A DNA stretch of 64,000 nucleotides, from NCBI GenBank assembly GCA_965202675.1, contig OZ241842.1:124001-188000 (forward strand), written 5' to 3'. Made by a program: the position numbers and the translations under genes. The stretch comes from CATQHD01 sp965202675. GTDB taxonomy: Bacteria; Actinomycetota; Acidimicrobiia; Spongiisociales; Spongiisociaceae. The notes beneath the pieces were generated by a model. It ran no database searches and was not told where the DNA came from. It worked only from the letters and a program-made list of their open reading frames with translations. How positions within the stretch are numbered: position 1 is the stretch's first letter; every line of letters starts with the position of its first letter. Shown here one piece after another: positions 35,416-42,097 of the stretch.

Positions 35416-35802
35416 ATGAGCGCGGATGCCGGCGGCGGTCGGAGCGGCGGTTCCCCGGACCGGTTGATGCGGGACCACCCCCAAGGGGTGATCCTCACCG
35501 TCATGGTTACACCCAGGGCGGTCCGCAGCGAGGTGGCGGGGCCGCACGGAACCTATCTGCGGGTGCGGATCGCCGCCCCGGACGTTGAAGGGCGGGCCAA
35601 CCAGGCAGCCGTCCGTCTGCTTTCCCGGACCTTCGGGTGCCGGGTGGATATGCTGTCCGGCGCCAAGAGCCGCATCAAGCGCATGCTGCTGCGGGGCGCC
35701 GACCCCGATGCCGTCGCCGCTGTCCTGCAGGGGGCGCCGATCACATGCGAGCGCGGCAACCCTGCTACTTTCACGGCGTCCAGCGACGCCGGAGGTGGAT
35801 GA
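35416..35802 (+). CDS. DUF167/YggU-family protein
   Basis: A 128-residue protein with the DUF167 core: VTPRAVRSEVAG, then the GRANQAAVRLLSRTFG and SGAKSRIKRMLLRG blocks. Function is unknown; family members are small single-domain proteins. The N-terminal 20 residues are glycine-rich and probably flexible. ATG 35416 follows GGAGGCG. Its stop overlaps the next gene's start region (ATGATG), so the two are coupled. Confidence 0.85.
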   Translation: MSADAGGGRSGGSPDRLMRDHPQGVILTVMVTPRAVRSEVAGPHGTYLRVRIAAPDVEGRANQAAVRLLSRTFGCRVDMLSGAKSRIKRMLLRGADPDAVAAVLQGAPITCERGNPATFTASSDAGGG

Positions 35803-36191
35803 TGCCGACTCTAGACCGGAGAAAAAAGCTGGCCCGCTCCACGGTTGACTATTTCAAGAGAATCCTCCAAGAGCGGGAGCAGGAGCTGGTGGCGGTCATC
35901 GCCGAACACGAGGCGGAGCGCCAAGAGGTGCGCATGGCCGAAACCGCAGCCGAGCGCAGCCCGGATCCCGAATCGGCCGACGGGGGCTCCATGGCTTTTG
36001 AGTTCGAGAAGGAGCTTTCCGTAGACCGCAACACCCGCGACATCCTCGCCCAGGTCCGCTCGGCCATATTGGCGGTGGAGGACGGCACCTACGGTACGTG
36101 CCGGGTTTGCAGACGCCCCATCAGGGTGGCGCGGCTCCGGGCCCTTCCCCATACCAGCCTATGCGTGGATTGCGCCTCGAGAAGGCGCTGA
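35802..36191 (+). CDS. DksA/TraR-type C4 zinc-finger protein
   Basis: A 129-residue protein with a charged coiled coil (about 10-45) and a C-terminal four-cysteine zinc finger (YGTCRVC and LCVDCA) typical of the DksA/TraR/YocK group. Such proteins can bind the RNA polymerase secondary channel, but the DxxDxA coiled-coil tip of DksA is not seen. GGAGG lies six bases before ATG 35802; ATG 35799 just upstream is the alternative. It precedes lspA, a common actinobacterial arrangement. Confidence 0.85.
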   Translation: MPTLDRRKKLARSTVDYFKRILQEREQELVAVIAEHEAERQEVRMAETAAERSPDPESADGGSMAFEFEKELSVDRNTRDILAQVRSAILAVEDGTYGTCRVCRRPIRVARLRALPHTSLCVDCASRRR

Positions 36192-36640
36192 CCGCCCGCC
36201 GGCTCAGGGCGGTGCTGGTGGGGGCGGTGGTGCTGGCGGCCGACCAGATCACCAAGCTGTGGGCCCGCACCGCCCTGGCGGACGACGATATCCGGGTGAT
36301 ACCGGGATTCCTGCGGTTCCATCTGGGCGAGAACCCCGGCTCGGCCTTCTCCCTCTTCCAGGGTCAAGGCCCCCTGCTGGGGCTGGCCGCCGCCGCCGCC
36401 GCCGTTTTCATCCTGGTGATGGTCGAACGGGTCGACACCCGGCTGGAGCTGGCCGGGCTTTCCCTTATCCTGGGCGGGGCGGTCGGCAACCTGGCGGACC
36501 GGATGGTGAAAGGCCCCTGGCTGACCGGTACGGTCACCGACTTCGTCGACTTCAGCTTCTGGCCGAACTTCAATCTGGCCGATTCTGCAATCACCCTGGG
36601 CGTGGCGGGCATGCTGTGGGCGGCGAAACGAGGTGGATGA
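36161..36640 (+). CDS. lspA: lipoprotein signal peptidase
   Basis: Aspartic peptidase of 159 residues with four membrane helices that removes lipoprotein signal peptides. The family blocks are visible: AADQITKLWA in helix 1, GENPGSAFSL, GGAVGNLADRM with one catalytic Asp, and the second in FNLADSAI after VTDFVDF. ATG 36161 overlaps the 3' end of the upstream zinc-finger gene. Its stop overlaps the rluD start (ATGA), as in many bacteria. Confidence 0.94.
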   Translation: MRGLRLEKALTARRLRAVLVGAVVLAADQITKLWARTALADDDIRVIPGFLRFHLGENPGSAFSLFQGQGPLLGLAAAAAAVFILVMVERVDTRLELAGLSLILGGAVGNLADRMVKGPWLTGTVTDFVDFSFWPNFNLADSAITLGVAGMLWAAKRGG

Positions 36641-37557
36641 CCGTTCCCGAATCGATGGAGGGGGAGCGGTTCGATGCTGTCCTGGCCAGGTTGGCGGGGG
36701 TGAGCCGCTCCCTGGCGCGGCGGCTGATCGAATCGGGGGAGGCCGGCCTGTCTCCCCCGGGCGGAACCGGTCCTCCCGGCGCCCGCCGCATCCGGCTGAA
36801 CACACGGGTGGAGGCGGGCTTCCGCACCTGGTTCCGGCTGCCGGAAGAACCCGCCCTCGGCCCCGAACCGATTCCCCTCGCCGTGCTCTACGAGGATCGG
36901 CACCTGGCGGTGATCGACAAACCGGCCGGCCTGGTCGTCCACCCCGGATCGGGCAACCAGGGCGGCACCCTGGTTTCGGCCCTTTTGCACCGCTGGCCGG
37001 AGGTGGAAGGGGTGGGGGAGCACCCCCGATGGGGCATAGTCCACCGGCTCGACAAGGACACTTCCGGGGCGCTGGCGGTCGCCCGCCGCCCGGAGGCGCA
37101 CCGCGGCCTGTCGGCGGCGCTGGCGGCCCGCCGGGTGCATAGAAGTTACCTGGCGCTGGTGCATGGCTGCTTCTCCACCGACACGGGAACCATCGACGCC
37201 CCCATCGACCGCCGCCGGGCGCGCCGCTTCGTCGGCCCGGACGGGAAACCGGCCGTTACCCACTACCGGCGGCTGGCGGCGCGGCGGCGGCCCGACCTCA
37301 GCCTTTTGGAGGTGACACTGGAGACGGGCCGCACCCACCAGATCAGGGTCCATCTGGAATCGATCGGGCGTCCTGTGGTGGGGGATGCCGTCTACGGCAG
37401 GCCGGGCCGCGGGGAGGCGCCCCGCCTCGGAAGGCCGTGGCTCCACGCCCGGCGTCTGGGCTTCACCCACCCGATCACCGGAACTCCCGTCGAAGCAGAG
37501 GCGCCCCTCCCCCCGGAACTGCAGGCTTCCCTGGATGCGCTAGAGCCGTTTTTGTAA
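36637..37557 (+). CDS. rluD: 23S rRNA pseudouridine synthase (RluD type)
   Basis: A 306-residue pseudouridine synthase. It has a divergent N-terminal S4-like segment, the catalytic HRLDKDTSG motif near residue 138, LVVHPG and the TGRTHQIRVHL strand. RluD-type enzymes modify helix 69 of 23S rRNA, but the exact site cannot be read. The start is coupled to lspA. Its last 135 bases recur as a decayed copy at 40919-41054, a trace of segmental duplication. Confidence 0.92.
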   Translation: MTVPESMEGERFDAVLARLAGVSRSLARRLIESGEAGLSPPGGTGPPGARRIRLNTRVEAGFRTWFRLPEEPALGPEPIPLAVLYEDRHLAVIDKPAGLVVHPGSGNQGGTLVSALLHRWPEVEGVGEHPRWGIVHRLDKDTSGALAVARRPEAHRGLSAALAARRVHRSYLALVHGCFSTDTGTIDAPIDRRRARRFVGPDGKPAVTHYRRLAARRRPDLSLLEVTLETGRTHQIRVHLESIGRPVVGDAVYGRPGRGEAPRLGRPWLHARRLGFTHPITGTPVEAEAPLPPELQASLDALEPFL

Positions 37558-37575
37558 CCCAGGGCCATTATTTTG

Positions 37576-37607
37576 GTATTTTACCTAAATCTTTTAAGGT
37601 AAAATAC
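37576..37607 (+). promoter_or_regulatory. AT-rich perfect palindrome before the AAA ATPase gene
   Basis: GTATTTTACCT (37576-37586) and AGGTAAAATAC (37597-37607) are a perfect 11-base inverted repeat with a 10-base spacer, 49 bases before the start codon and 19 after the rluD stop. The right arm contains TAAAAT, a plausible -10 element, so the palindrome could be a dimer operator over the promoter; it could also be a terminator for rluD, though it lacks GC pairs. Confidence 0.55.
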
Positions 37608-37656
37608 GGAACTTCGGTAAGTCTATAGCACTTATCCTCAGAAGGGAGCGCGCCTC

Positions 37657-39654
37657 GTGGCCTCTATCCGCCGTCGCATCTTCGACGCGGTTCTCCGCCG
37701 CATGAACACCTACCCGGTCGTGTTGCTGGAAGGGCCCCGGACGGTGGGCAAGTCCACCCTGCTCCGGGAGGTCGCTGCGTCCTCGGGCGCCGAAATCATC
37801 AACCTTGATGATCCTGCTTTCATGCGGGGGGTCGAGGACGATCCGCACCGCTATGTAACCGGCCCCCGTCCGGTCCTGTTCGATGAACACCTGAGGTTCC
37901 CGCCTCTGCTCCGATACATCAAGGCGCAGCTGAACAACGACGGGTCGCCGGGCCAATTCGTCCTGACCGGTTCAGCCCATCGGATCGCGAACAGGGAAGG
38001 GATGAGGGCGCTGGTCGGGCGGGTTTCGGAGATACCGGTTCTGCCGTTGGCCCAGATTGAAATCGAAGGCAACGACGGCAACTTCGCGGCGGAGGTGTTC
38101 AACGATGTAGAACAGGTTCTGTCTTCGGGCCGATCCCGCACCTCCAGAGAGTCCTACATGGATAGAGTGTTGACCGGAGGGTTCCCGCTCCCGCTGTTGA
38201 CCGGCGGCCTTCATGATCGTGAACAGAGGTTCGATGATTATCTGAGGCAGTCCCTCGAGTACGGGTTCGAGACCCTGTTCGGGGTCCGTGAGCCGCTGCA
38301 TCTCAGATTGCTCCTGAATCGGTATGCGGCGCAGACCGGCCAGCTCCTCAATATCGCAAAGGCAGCCGGGGACGTGGGCCTCAAAGCGGCAACCGCAGAA
38401 AACTATACGCGTTTGCTGGAGCTGATCTTTGTGATCTATCTCCTCCCCGCCTGGAGGCGAACAGATCGGGGGCCGATCCCGCGTCCGAAGGTGTACGCGG
38501 TCGACTCGGGGGTGGGCGCCCGGCTGCTCCGGCTGAGCGCCGCAAAGATACGGAGCAACGACCCGCTTTTTTTGTCGCAGTACGGAAACCTGATGGAGAC
38601 CTTCGTGGTAGGGGAGATGAGGAAGATGATTTCGTGGATGGACGGCGCCTGCGAAGTGGGCTACTGGAGGAACAGGCGGGGCGACGAAGTGGATCTGGTG
38701 GTGGAGCGCCCCGACGAAGGGGCGGTGATCGGCGTCGAGGTCAAATCCTCCACCAAGGTGTCACCGGACGACTGGCGCGGACTGCGCCAACTGCGCGACG
38801 AGCTGGGGCCGCGCTTTCGCGCCGGGCTGGTCATGAACATGGGAGATATGCCCCGCCGGTTGGACGACCGCATCTACGCCGCGCCGATCGACAAGCTGTG
38901 GGAGGGAGAGCCCGCATCGGCCGCGGGCACGCCCGGCGGCCGCGACGCAAAAGGAACAGTTGTGGACATCAAAGCGGCCGGCGGAGGTCTGTTGACCGCC
39001 CCCGGGGATTCTCTGCCCGAAGCGGTGCGCCGAGCTGCCGAAAAGATGAAAGACCGACTCGAGATGGGCGAGGCCGCCTACTGGGAACTGGCGGCCGCGC
39101 CGTCGGACGACATCAGCTTCGACGACTTCTACACACCGGCCGGGGTGTTCGGAGAGCTCCAGAACATCGATTGGATCGAAGGGGCGGTCGAACCCATCGA
39201 CCAGTGTTTGTCTGTAGCCGAGAAAGGATCGGGCGGTGTTCTGATCCACCCTCTCGGTCCCGTGGTTGCGGTCCTGGCCGGAACGGAGCGCTCTTTGTGT
39301 TGGCCGGTGACCGGGTACGGAGGCCCCGTTGATGACGACCTTTGGTTGCGGCTCGACGAGAATCTGGTGAAGCTGCGGGCCCTCTGGCTCACCGAGTTCA
39401 CCCATCGGGTGTTGCTGCCCCGCGGCCCGGCCGCATCCTGGGTCTACTGGTCGGCGGGCCGCCGCCTCCGAAGAGGCCGACCCCGGATCTCGGCTTCCAT
39501 GATGTCCATCCGCGGTGTCATGAAGCCCCGCGAAGCGGTAGTAGACGATCCTCTGTACAGGGGGATACCCCTGATGGGAGACCCGGAAACCGAGGCACTG
39601 GCTCTGAGGGCGTCGTTCTACGAATGGTTCGGCGTCCCCGCCGCCGATATTTAA
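37657..39654 (+). CDS. AAA_14/DUF4143 ATPase with unrecognised C-terminal domain
   Basis: A 665-residue protein. Residues 1-130 are an AAA_14 P-loop domain (Walker A GPRTVGKS at 26-33, Walker B acidic pair Asp76-Glu77); about 200-410 are DUF4143 with a PD-(D/E)XK-like GDEVDLVVE and Glu361-Val-Lys363. Most relatives stop near 400-450 residues; here about 235 more residues follow with no family I recognise (tryptophan- and proline-rich). The GTG at 37657 follows GAAGGGAG. The gene is an isolated unit between rluD and a MITE-like element, so it looks acquired. Function unknown. Confidence 0.85.
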   Translation: MASIRRRIFDAVLRRMNTYPVVLLEGPRTVGKSTLLREVAASSGAEIINLDDPAFMRGVEDDPHRYVTGPRPVLFDEHLRFPPLLRYIKAQLNNDGSPGQFVLTGSAHRIANREGMRALVGRVSEIPVLPLAQIEIEGNDGNFAAEVFNDVEQVLSSGRSRTSRESYMDRVLTGGFPLPLLTGGLHDREQRFDDYLRQSLEYGFETLFGVREPLHLRLLLNRYAAQTGQLLNIAKAAGDVGLKAATAENYTRLLELIFVIYLLPAWRRTDRGPIPRPKVYAVDSGVGARLLRLSAAKIRSNDPLFLSQYGNLMETFVVGEMRKMISWMDGACEVGYWRNRRGDEVDLVVERPDEGAVIGVEVKSSTKVSPDDWRGLRQLRDELGPRFRAGLVMNMGDMPRRLDDRIYAAPIDKLWEGEPASAAGTPGGRDAKGTVVDIKAAGGGLLTAPGDSLPEAVRRAAEKMKDRLEMGEAAYWELAAAPSDDISFDDFYTPAGVFGELQNIDWIEGAVEPIDQCLSVAEKGSGGVLIHPLGPVVAVLAGTERSLCWPVTGYGGPVDDDLWLRLDENLVKLRALWLTEFTHRVLLPRGPAASWVYWSAGRRLRRGRPRISASMMSIRGVMKPREAVVDDPLYRGIPLMGDPETEALALRASFYEWFGVPAADI

Positions 39655-39703
39655 TCGGAGGGCGAGGGCGGTGCGCGGCCGGCCCCGGCAGGAAACAGGG
39701 TCC

Positions 39704-39907
39704 TAGATGGGTAGCTCCAAGGTTGCCATGACTAGAAAGGGTATATAATCATAGTTTAGATTGATTACAAAGCATATGATAACCAGGATGATGACGAATG
39801 AGCCGTTTTAGCTTGGCTCCTCGGCGATTGGGCTGTGCCTGTAATCGGCGTGTTTCTGCGGTTGGTCGGCGGAAACAAAACCCTTATCCCTTGGAACTAC
39901 CCATCTA
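39704..39907 (-). mobile_element. MITE-like element, copy 2
   Basis: A 204-bp copy of the element at 9349-9551 in reverse orientation, with terminal repeats matching at 14 of 15 bases. It is inserted 49 bases after the ATPase gene. The flanking strings (GGGTCC to the left, GGAAACG to the right) occur joined, without the element, at about 40815-40833, so a duplicated flank appears to preserve the pre-insertion site. No transposase is present in the window. Confidence 0.8.
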
Positions 39908-40022
39908 GGCGGAAACGTCGGTAGGGCGCTCCCGGGCATGGAGCCCGGCCCTGGATGCGCTGGGACCTCCCGATCCCGGGCGCCGCCCCCGGATTAGGCC
40001 TGCGAGGGACCGCCCGATGCAG

Positions 40023-40048
40023 TAGAATGGCCTCCGGGCGCACAGGAG
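40023..40048 (+). promoter_or_regulatory. putative promoter -10 and ribosome site of antitoxin 1
   Basis: TAGAAT at 40023-40028 is a good -10 hexamer; no clear -35 is seen. AGGAG at 40044-40048 lies seven bases before the ATG. The same signals recur at 41113-41138 before antitoxin 2. Confidence 0.45.
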
Positions 40049-40055
40049 CAGAGTT

Positions 40056-40358
40056 ATGGCCGAGGCCGGCAACACCCACACCATCGAATCGTCGGAGTTC
40101 AAGCCAGAGCACCTCGACATGCTGATAAAGGCAGCCGACACCGGCGAAGAAATCGCGGTGACCAAGAACGGCGACACCCTGTTAAACCTCACTGTTACCC
40201 AACCAGAGCTCTTTGAGATCAAGCCAAAGAATACCCAGACTGCCTTTGGAAAATATAGACATTTGCTCATATCCTATGATGACATCATCAGTCCAATAGA
40301 TGAGGACTGGGAAGAGAAATTCGACAAGAAATGGGATGAGAAGCTTGGAACTGCTTGA
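40056..40358 (+). CDS. Phd/YefM-like antitoxin 1
   Basis: A 100-residue protein. The N-terminal half (residues 10-44: an IESSEFKPEH start, then GEEIAVTKNGDTL) has the beta-alpha layout of Phd/YefM antitoxins that bind operator DNA; the acidic, tryptophan-containing C-terminus would wrap the toxin. It overlaps the toxin gene by 23 bases. The first 42 residues are identical to antitoxin 2 while the middle differs, as if toxin specificity diverged. Confidence 0.8.
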   Translation: MAEAGNTHTIESSEFKPEHLDMLIKAADTGEEIAVTKNGDTLLNLTVTQPELFEIKPKNTQTAFGKYRHLLISYDDIISPIDEDWEEKFDKKWDEKLGTA

Positions 40359-40743
40359 TACCCAAGTCTTGCTATGGTTTATTTTTGGCGACAAGCGATT
40401 AGGACACCGCGCGCGAGCTTTGATCGAACAGGCTTGGGCTTATGAAGCAGCAGTCTCAGCAACAACTTTCTGGGAAATAGCGATGTTGCGAGATAAAGGA
40501 AGATTGCAACAGGTAGGTCCTATCGAACCTTTGCGCCGGTCGCTTATCGAAGAGGGGCTGGTCGAGATTCCAATGGATGGTCAGATCGGAATCCGAGCGG
40601 CAGAACTGCCGGACTTCCACGGTGATCCGGCAGACCGCCAGATCGTATCCACTGCCATAGAAGGACAACATCGGTTGATTACATCTGACAGAAAGATCCT
40701 CCGCTGGCCGGGCCCGCTAGACCGGTTCTCCGCTGCCAGTTGA
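40336..40743 (+). CDS. PIN-domain toxin (VapC-like), intact
   Basis: A 135-residue predicted ribonuclease toxin. PIN acidic residues are Asp8 (LLDTQ), Glu47 (FWEIAML), Asp97/Asp100 (HGDPADRQIVSTA) and Asp118. ATG 40336 lies within the antitoxin 3' end, giving translational coupling; a TTG at 40345 would also begin close to the first strand. The low GC of this gene against its neighbours suggests horizontal origin. Confidence 0.85.
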   Translation: MRSLELLDTQVLLWFIFGDKRLGHRARALIEQAWAYEAAVSATTFWEIAMLRDKGRLQQVGPIEPLRRSLIEEGLVEIPMDGQIGIRAAELPDFHGDPADRQIVSTAIEGQHRLITSDRKILRWPGPLDRFSAAS

Positions 40744-40918
40744 TACTGATCTGATCATTCAGGGACCGGAGCGACCGGTGCGGTTTCCGGGTCAGGGCGG
40801 CCCCGGTAGGAAACCGGGTCCTTGGAGGAAACGCCGGTGGGGGCGCCCCGGCAACGAATTGCGGGGTGGGGTCGTTTACCGAGCAGGAACCCGGATAGGG
40901 ACCTGCATCAATCGGAGG

Positions 40919-41054
40919 TCGCGGGGAGGCGCCCCGCCTCGGAAGGCCGCGGTTCCATGCCCGGCGTCTGAGCTTCGGCTACCCGATCACCGGAACGCCC
41001 GTCGAGGCGGAGGCGCCCCTCCTACGGAGCCGCGGGCTTCCCCGGATGCGCTGA
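40919..41054 (+). pseudogene. decayed copy of the rluD 3' end
   Basis: About 135 bp match the last coding part of rluD (37408-37544), including the GCGGGGAGGCGCCCCGCCTC block and the final GATGCGCT, at roughly 85% identity by eye. There is no upstream part of rluD and no start. A shorter trace (CCTGGATGCGCT) precedes antitoxin 1 near 39950. The fragments suggest the toxin-antitoxin unit once sat directly behind rluD and was duplicated with it. Confidence 0.75.
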
Positions 41055-41145
41055 GACCCCCGGATCCGGGCGCCGCCCCCGGATGAGGCCTGCGAGGGAC
41101 CGCCCGATGCAGTAGAATGGCCTCCGGGCGCACAGGAGCAGAGTT

Positions 41146-41448
41146 ATGGCCGAGGCCGGCAACACCCACACCATCGAATCGTCGGAGTTCAAGCCAGAGC
41201 ACCTCGACATGCTGATAAAGGCAGCCGACACCGGCGAAGAAATCGCGGTGACCAAGAACGGCGACACCCTATTCCGACTGGCAGCTGCCAAACCCGAGCC
41301 AAAGCCCTCACACCAGGAAGATCGCAAGCCCGTATTCGGAAGAGACCGACACCTCGTCGTATCCTACGGTGACCTGATAAGTCCGATTGACGAAGATTGG
41401 GAAGCCAAATTCGACAAGAAATGGGATGAGAAGCTTGGAACTGCTTGA
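41146..41448 (+). CDS. Phd/YefM-like antitoxin 2
   Basis: A 100-residue paralogue of antitoxin 1: residues 1-42 identical, residues 43-75 strongly different (proline-, lysine- and arginine-containing), residues 78-100 almost identical. The promoter and ribosome site are those of copy 1. Since its own toxin is interrupted, it may act as a free antitoxin or co-regulator of the first operon through the shared DNA-binding half. Confidence 0.8.
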   Translation: MAEAGNTHTIESSEFKPEHLDMLIKAADTGEEIAVTKNGDTLFRLAAAKPEPKPSHQEDRKPVFGRDRHLVVSYGDLISPIDEDWEAKFDKKWDEKLGTA

Positions 41449-41833
41449 CACACATGTGTTACTCTGACTTCGATTTGGCGACAAACGACTTGGACGACAA
41501 ACACGAAGCATTCTAGAGCAGTACTGGGGTTTCAACATCGCGGTATCCGCAATTACCTTCTGGGAAATCAGGTTATTGCAGACCAAGAACCGTCTGGAAT
41601 GGCAAGGGCAAGTTAGCTCATGGCGGGAATCTCTCCTGAAAGAAGGCTTGAAAGAGATACCAATGGACGGCCGGATAGGAATAAGGGCCGCGGGCCTGCC
41701 GAACTTCCATGGTGACCCGGCAGACCGGCAGATTGTGTCCACCGCCTTAGAAGGCAACCTCCGATTGTTGACAGCCGACGGAAAGATCCTCCGCCGGCCA
41801 GGACCGCTGGACCGATTGTCTGCCGCCAGTTGA
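41426..41833 (+). pseudogene. PIN-domain toxin copy inactivated by one stop codon
   Basis: The 136-codon frame equals the intact toxin in length and aligns without gaps, including Asp8, the FWEI motif, HGDPADRQIVSTA and the final acidic residue. Codon 14, tryptophan TGG in the intact copy, is TGA at 41465-41467. No other stop interrupts the frame. Translation could restart only far downstream, losing two of the PIN acidic residues, so the gene is probably dead. Confidence 0.85.
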
Positions 41834-42097
41834 CAACCTATTTATTGAGGCTTCGCGAAAAACTCGGGGTGGCAGGGTTGGGTCCTTGAATAGGATTGCG
41901 CCCTGGGATTTCTGCCGATGTTGGCGGTCTGCTCCGGGCAACCCCGGCGCCCGTTGCCGGGCGGCGGCGCCGGGAGCGCCAGGCCGGGGGCGGCGGGCGT
42001 CTTGGAAACCGGCTAATGTCATGTCAACCCTCTTCCCCTGACTTTCTGCAAGATTCTCTCGTCTCCGGCGGCCTCCCGGCTCGGAAAGGGCAAGGGC
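41834..42097 (+). other. leader region of dnaE with strong hairpin
   Basis: No gene is seen in these 264 bases. At about 41934-41961 CCGGGCAAC pairs imperfectly with GTTGCCGGG around a GC loop. A CGATGTTGGCGGT string just before it also occurs in RNA element A, but the rest does not match. A GGAAAGGGCAAGGG ribosome site precedes the dnaE ATG. Confidence 0.4.

Larger units (their letters stand above)
39967..40743 (+). repeat. tandem duplication, toxin-antitoxin unit 1
   Basis: The segment from the leader of the first antitoxin to the end of its toxin is repeated exactly 1,090 bp downstream (41057-41833). The first 240 bp are almost identical and there are no length changes across the toxin, which has diverged more. 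Confidence 0.85.
41057..41833 (+). repeat. tandem duplication, toxin-antitoxin unit 2
   Basis: Direct copy of 39967-40743 at an offset of 1,090 bp, in the same orientation. It carries the intact second antitoxin and a toxin copy with an early stop codon. Confidence 0.85.

Noticed and set aside
41465..41467. Recoding of TGA as selenocysteine in toxin copy 2
   Set aside because: The paralogue has tryptophan there, no SECIS-like hairpin is evident just downstream, and PIN toxins are not selenoproteins; a nonsense mutation is simpler.
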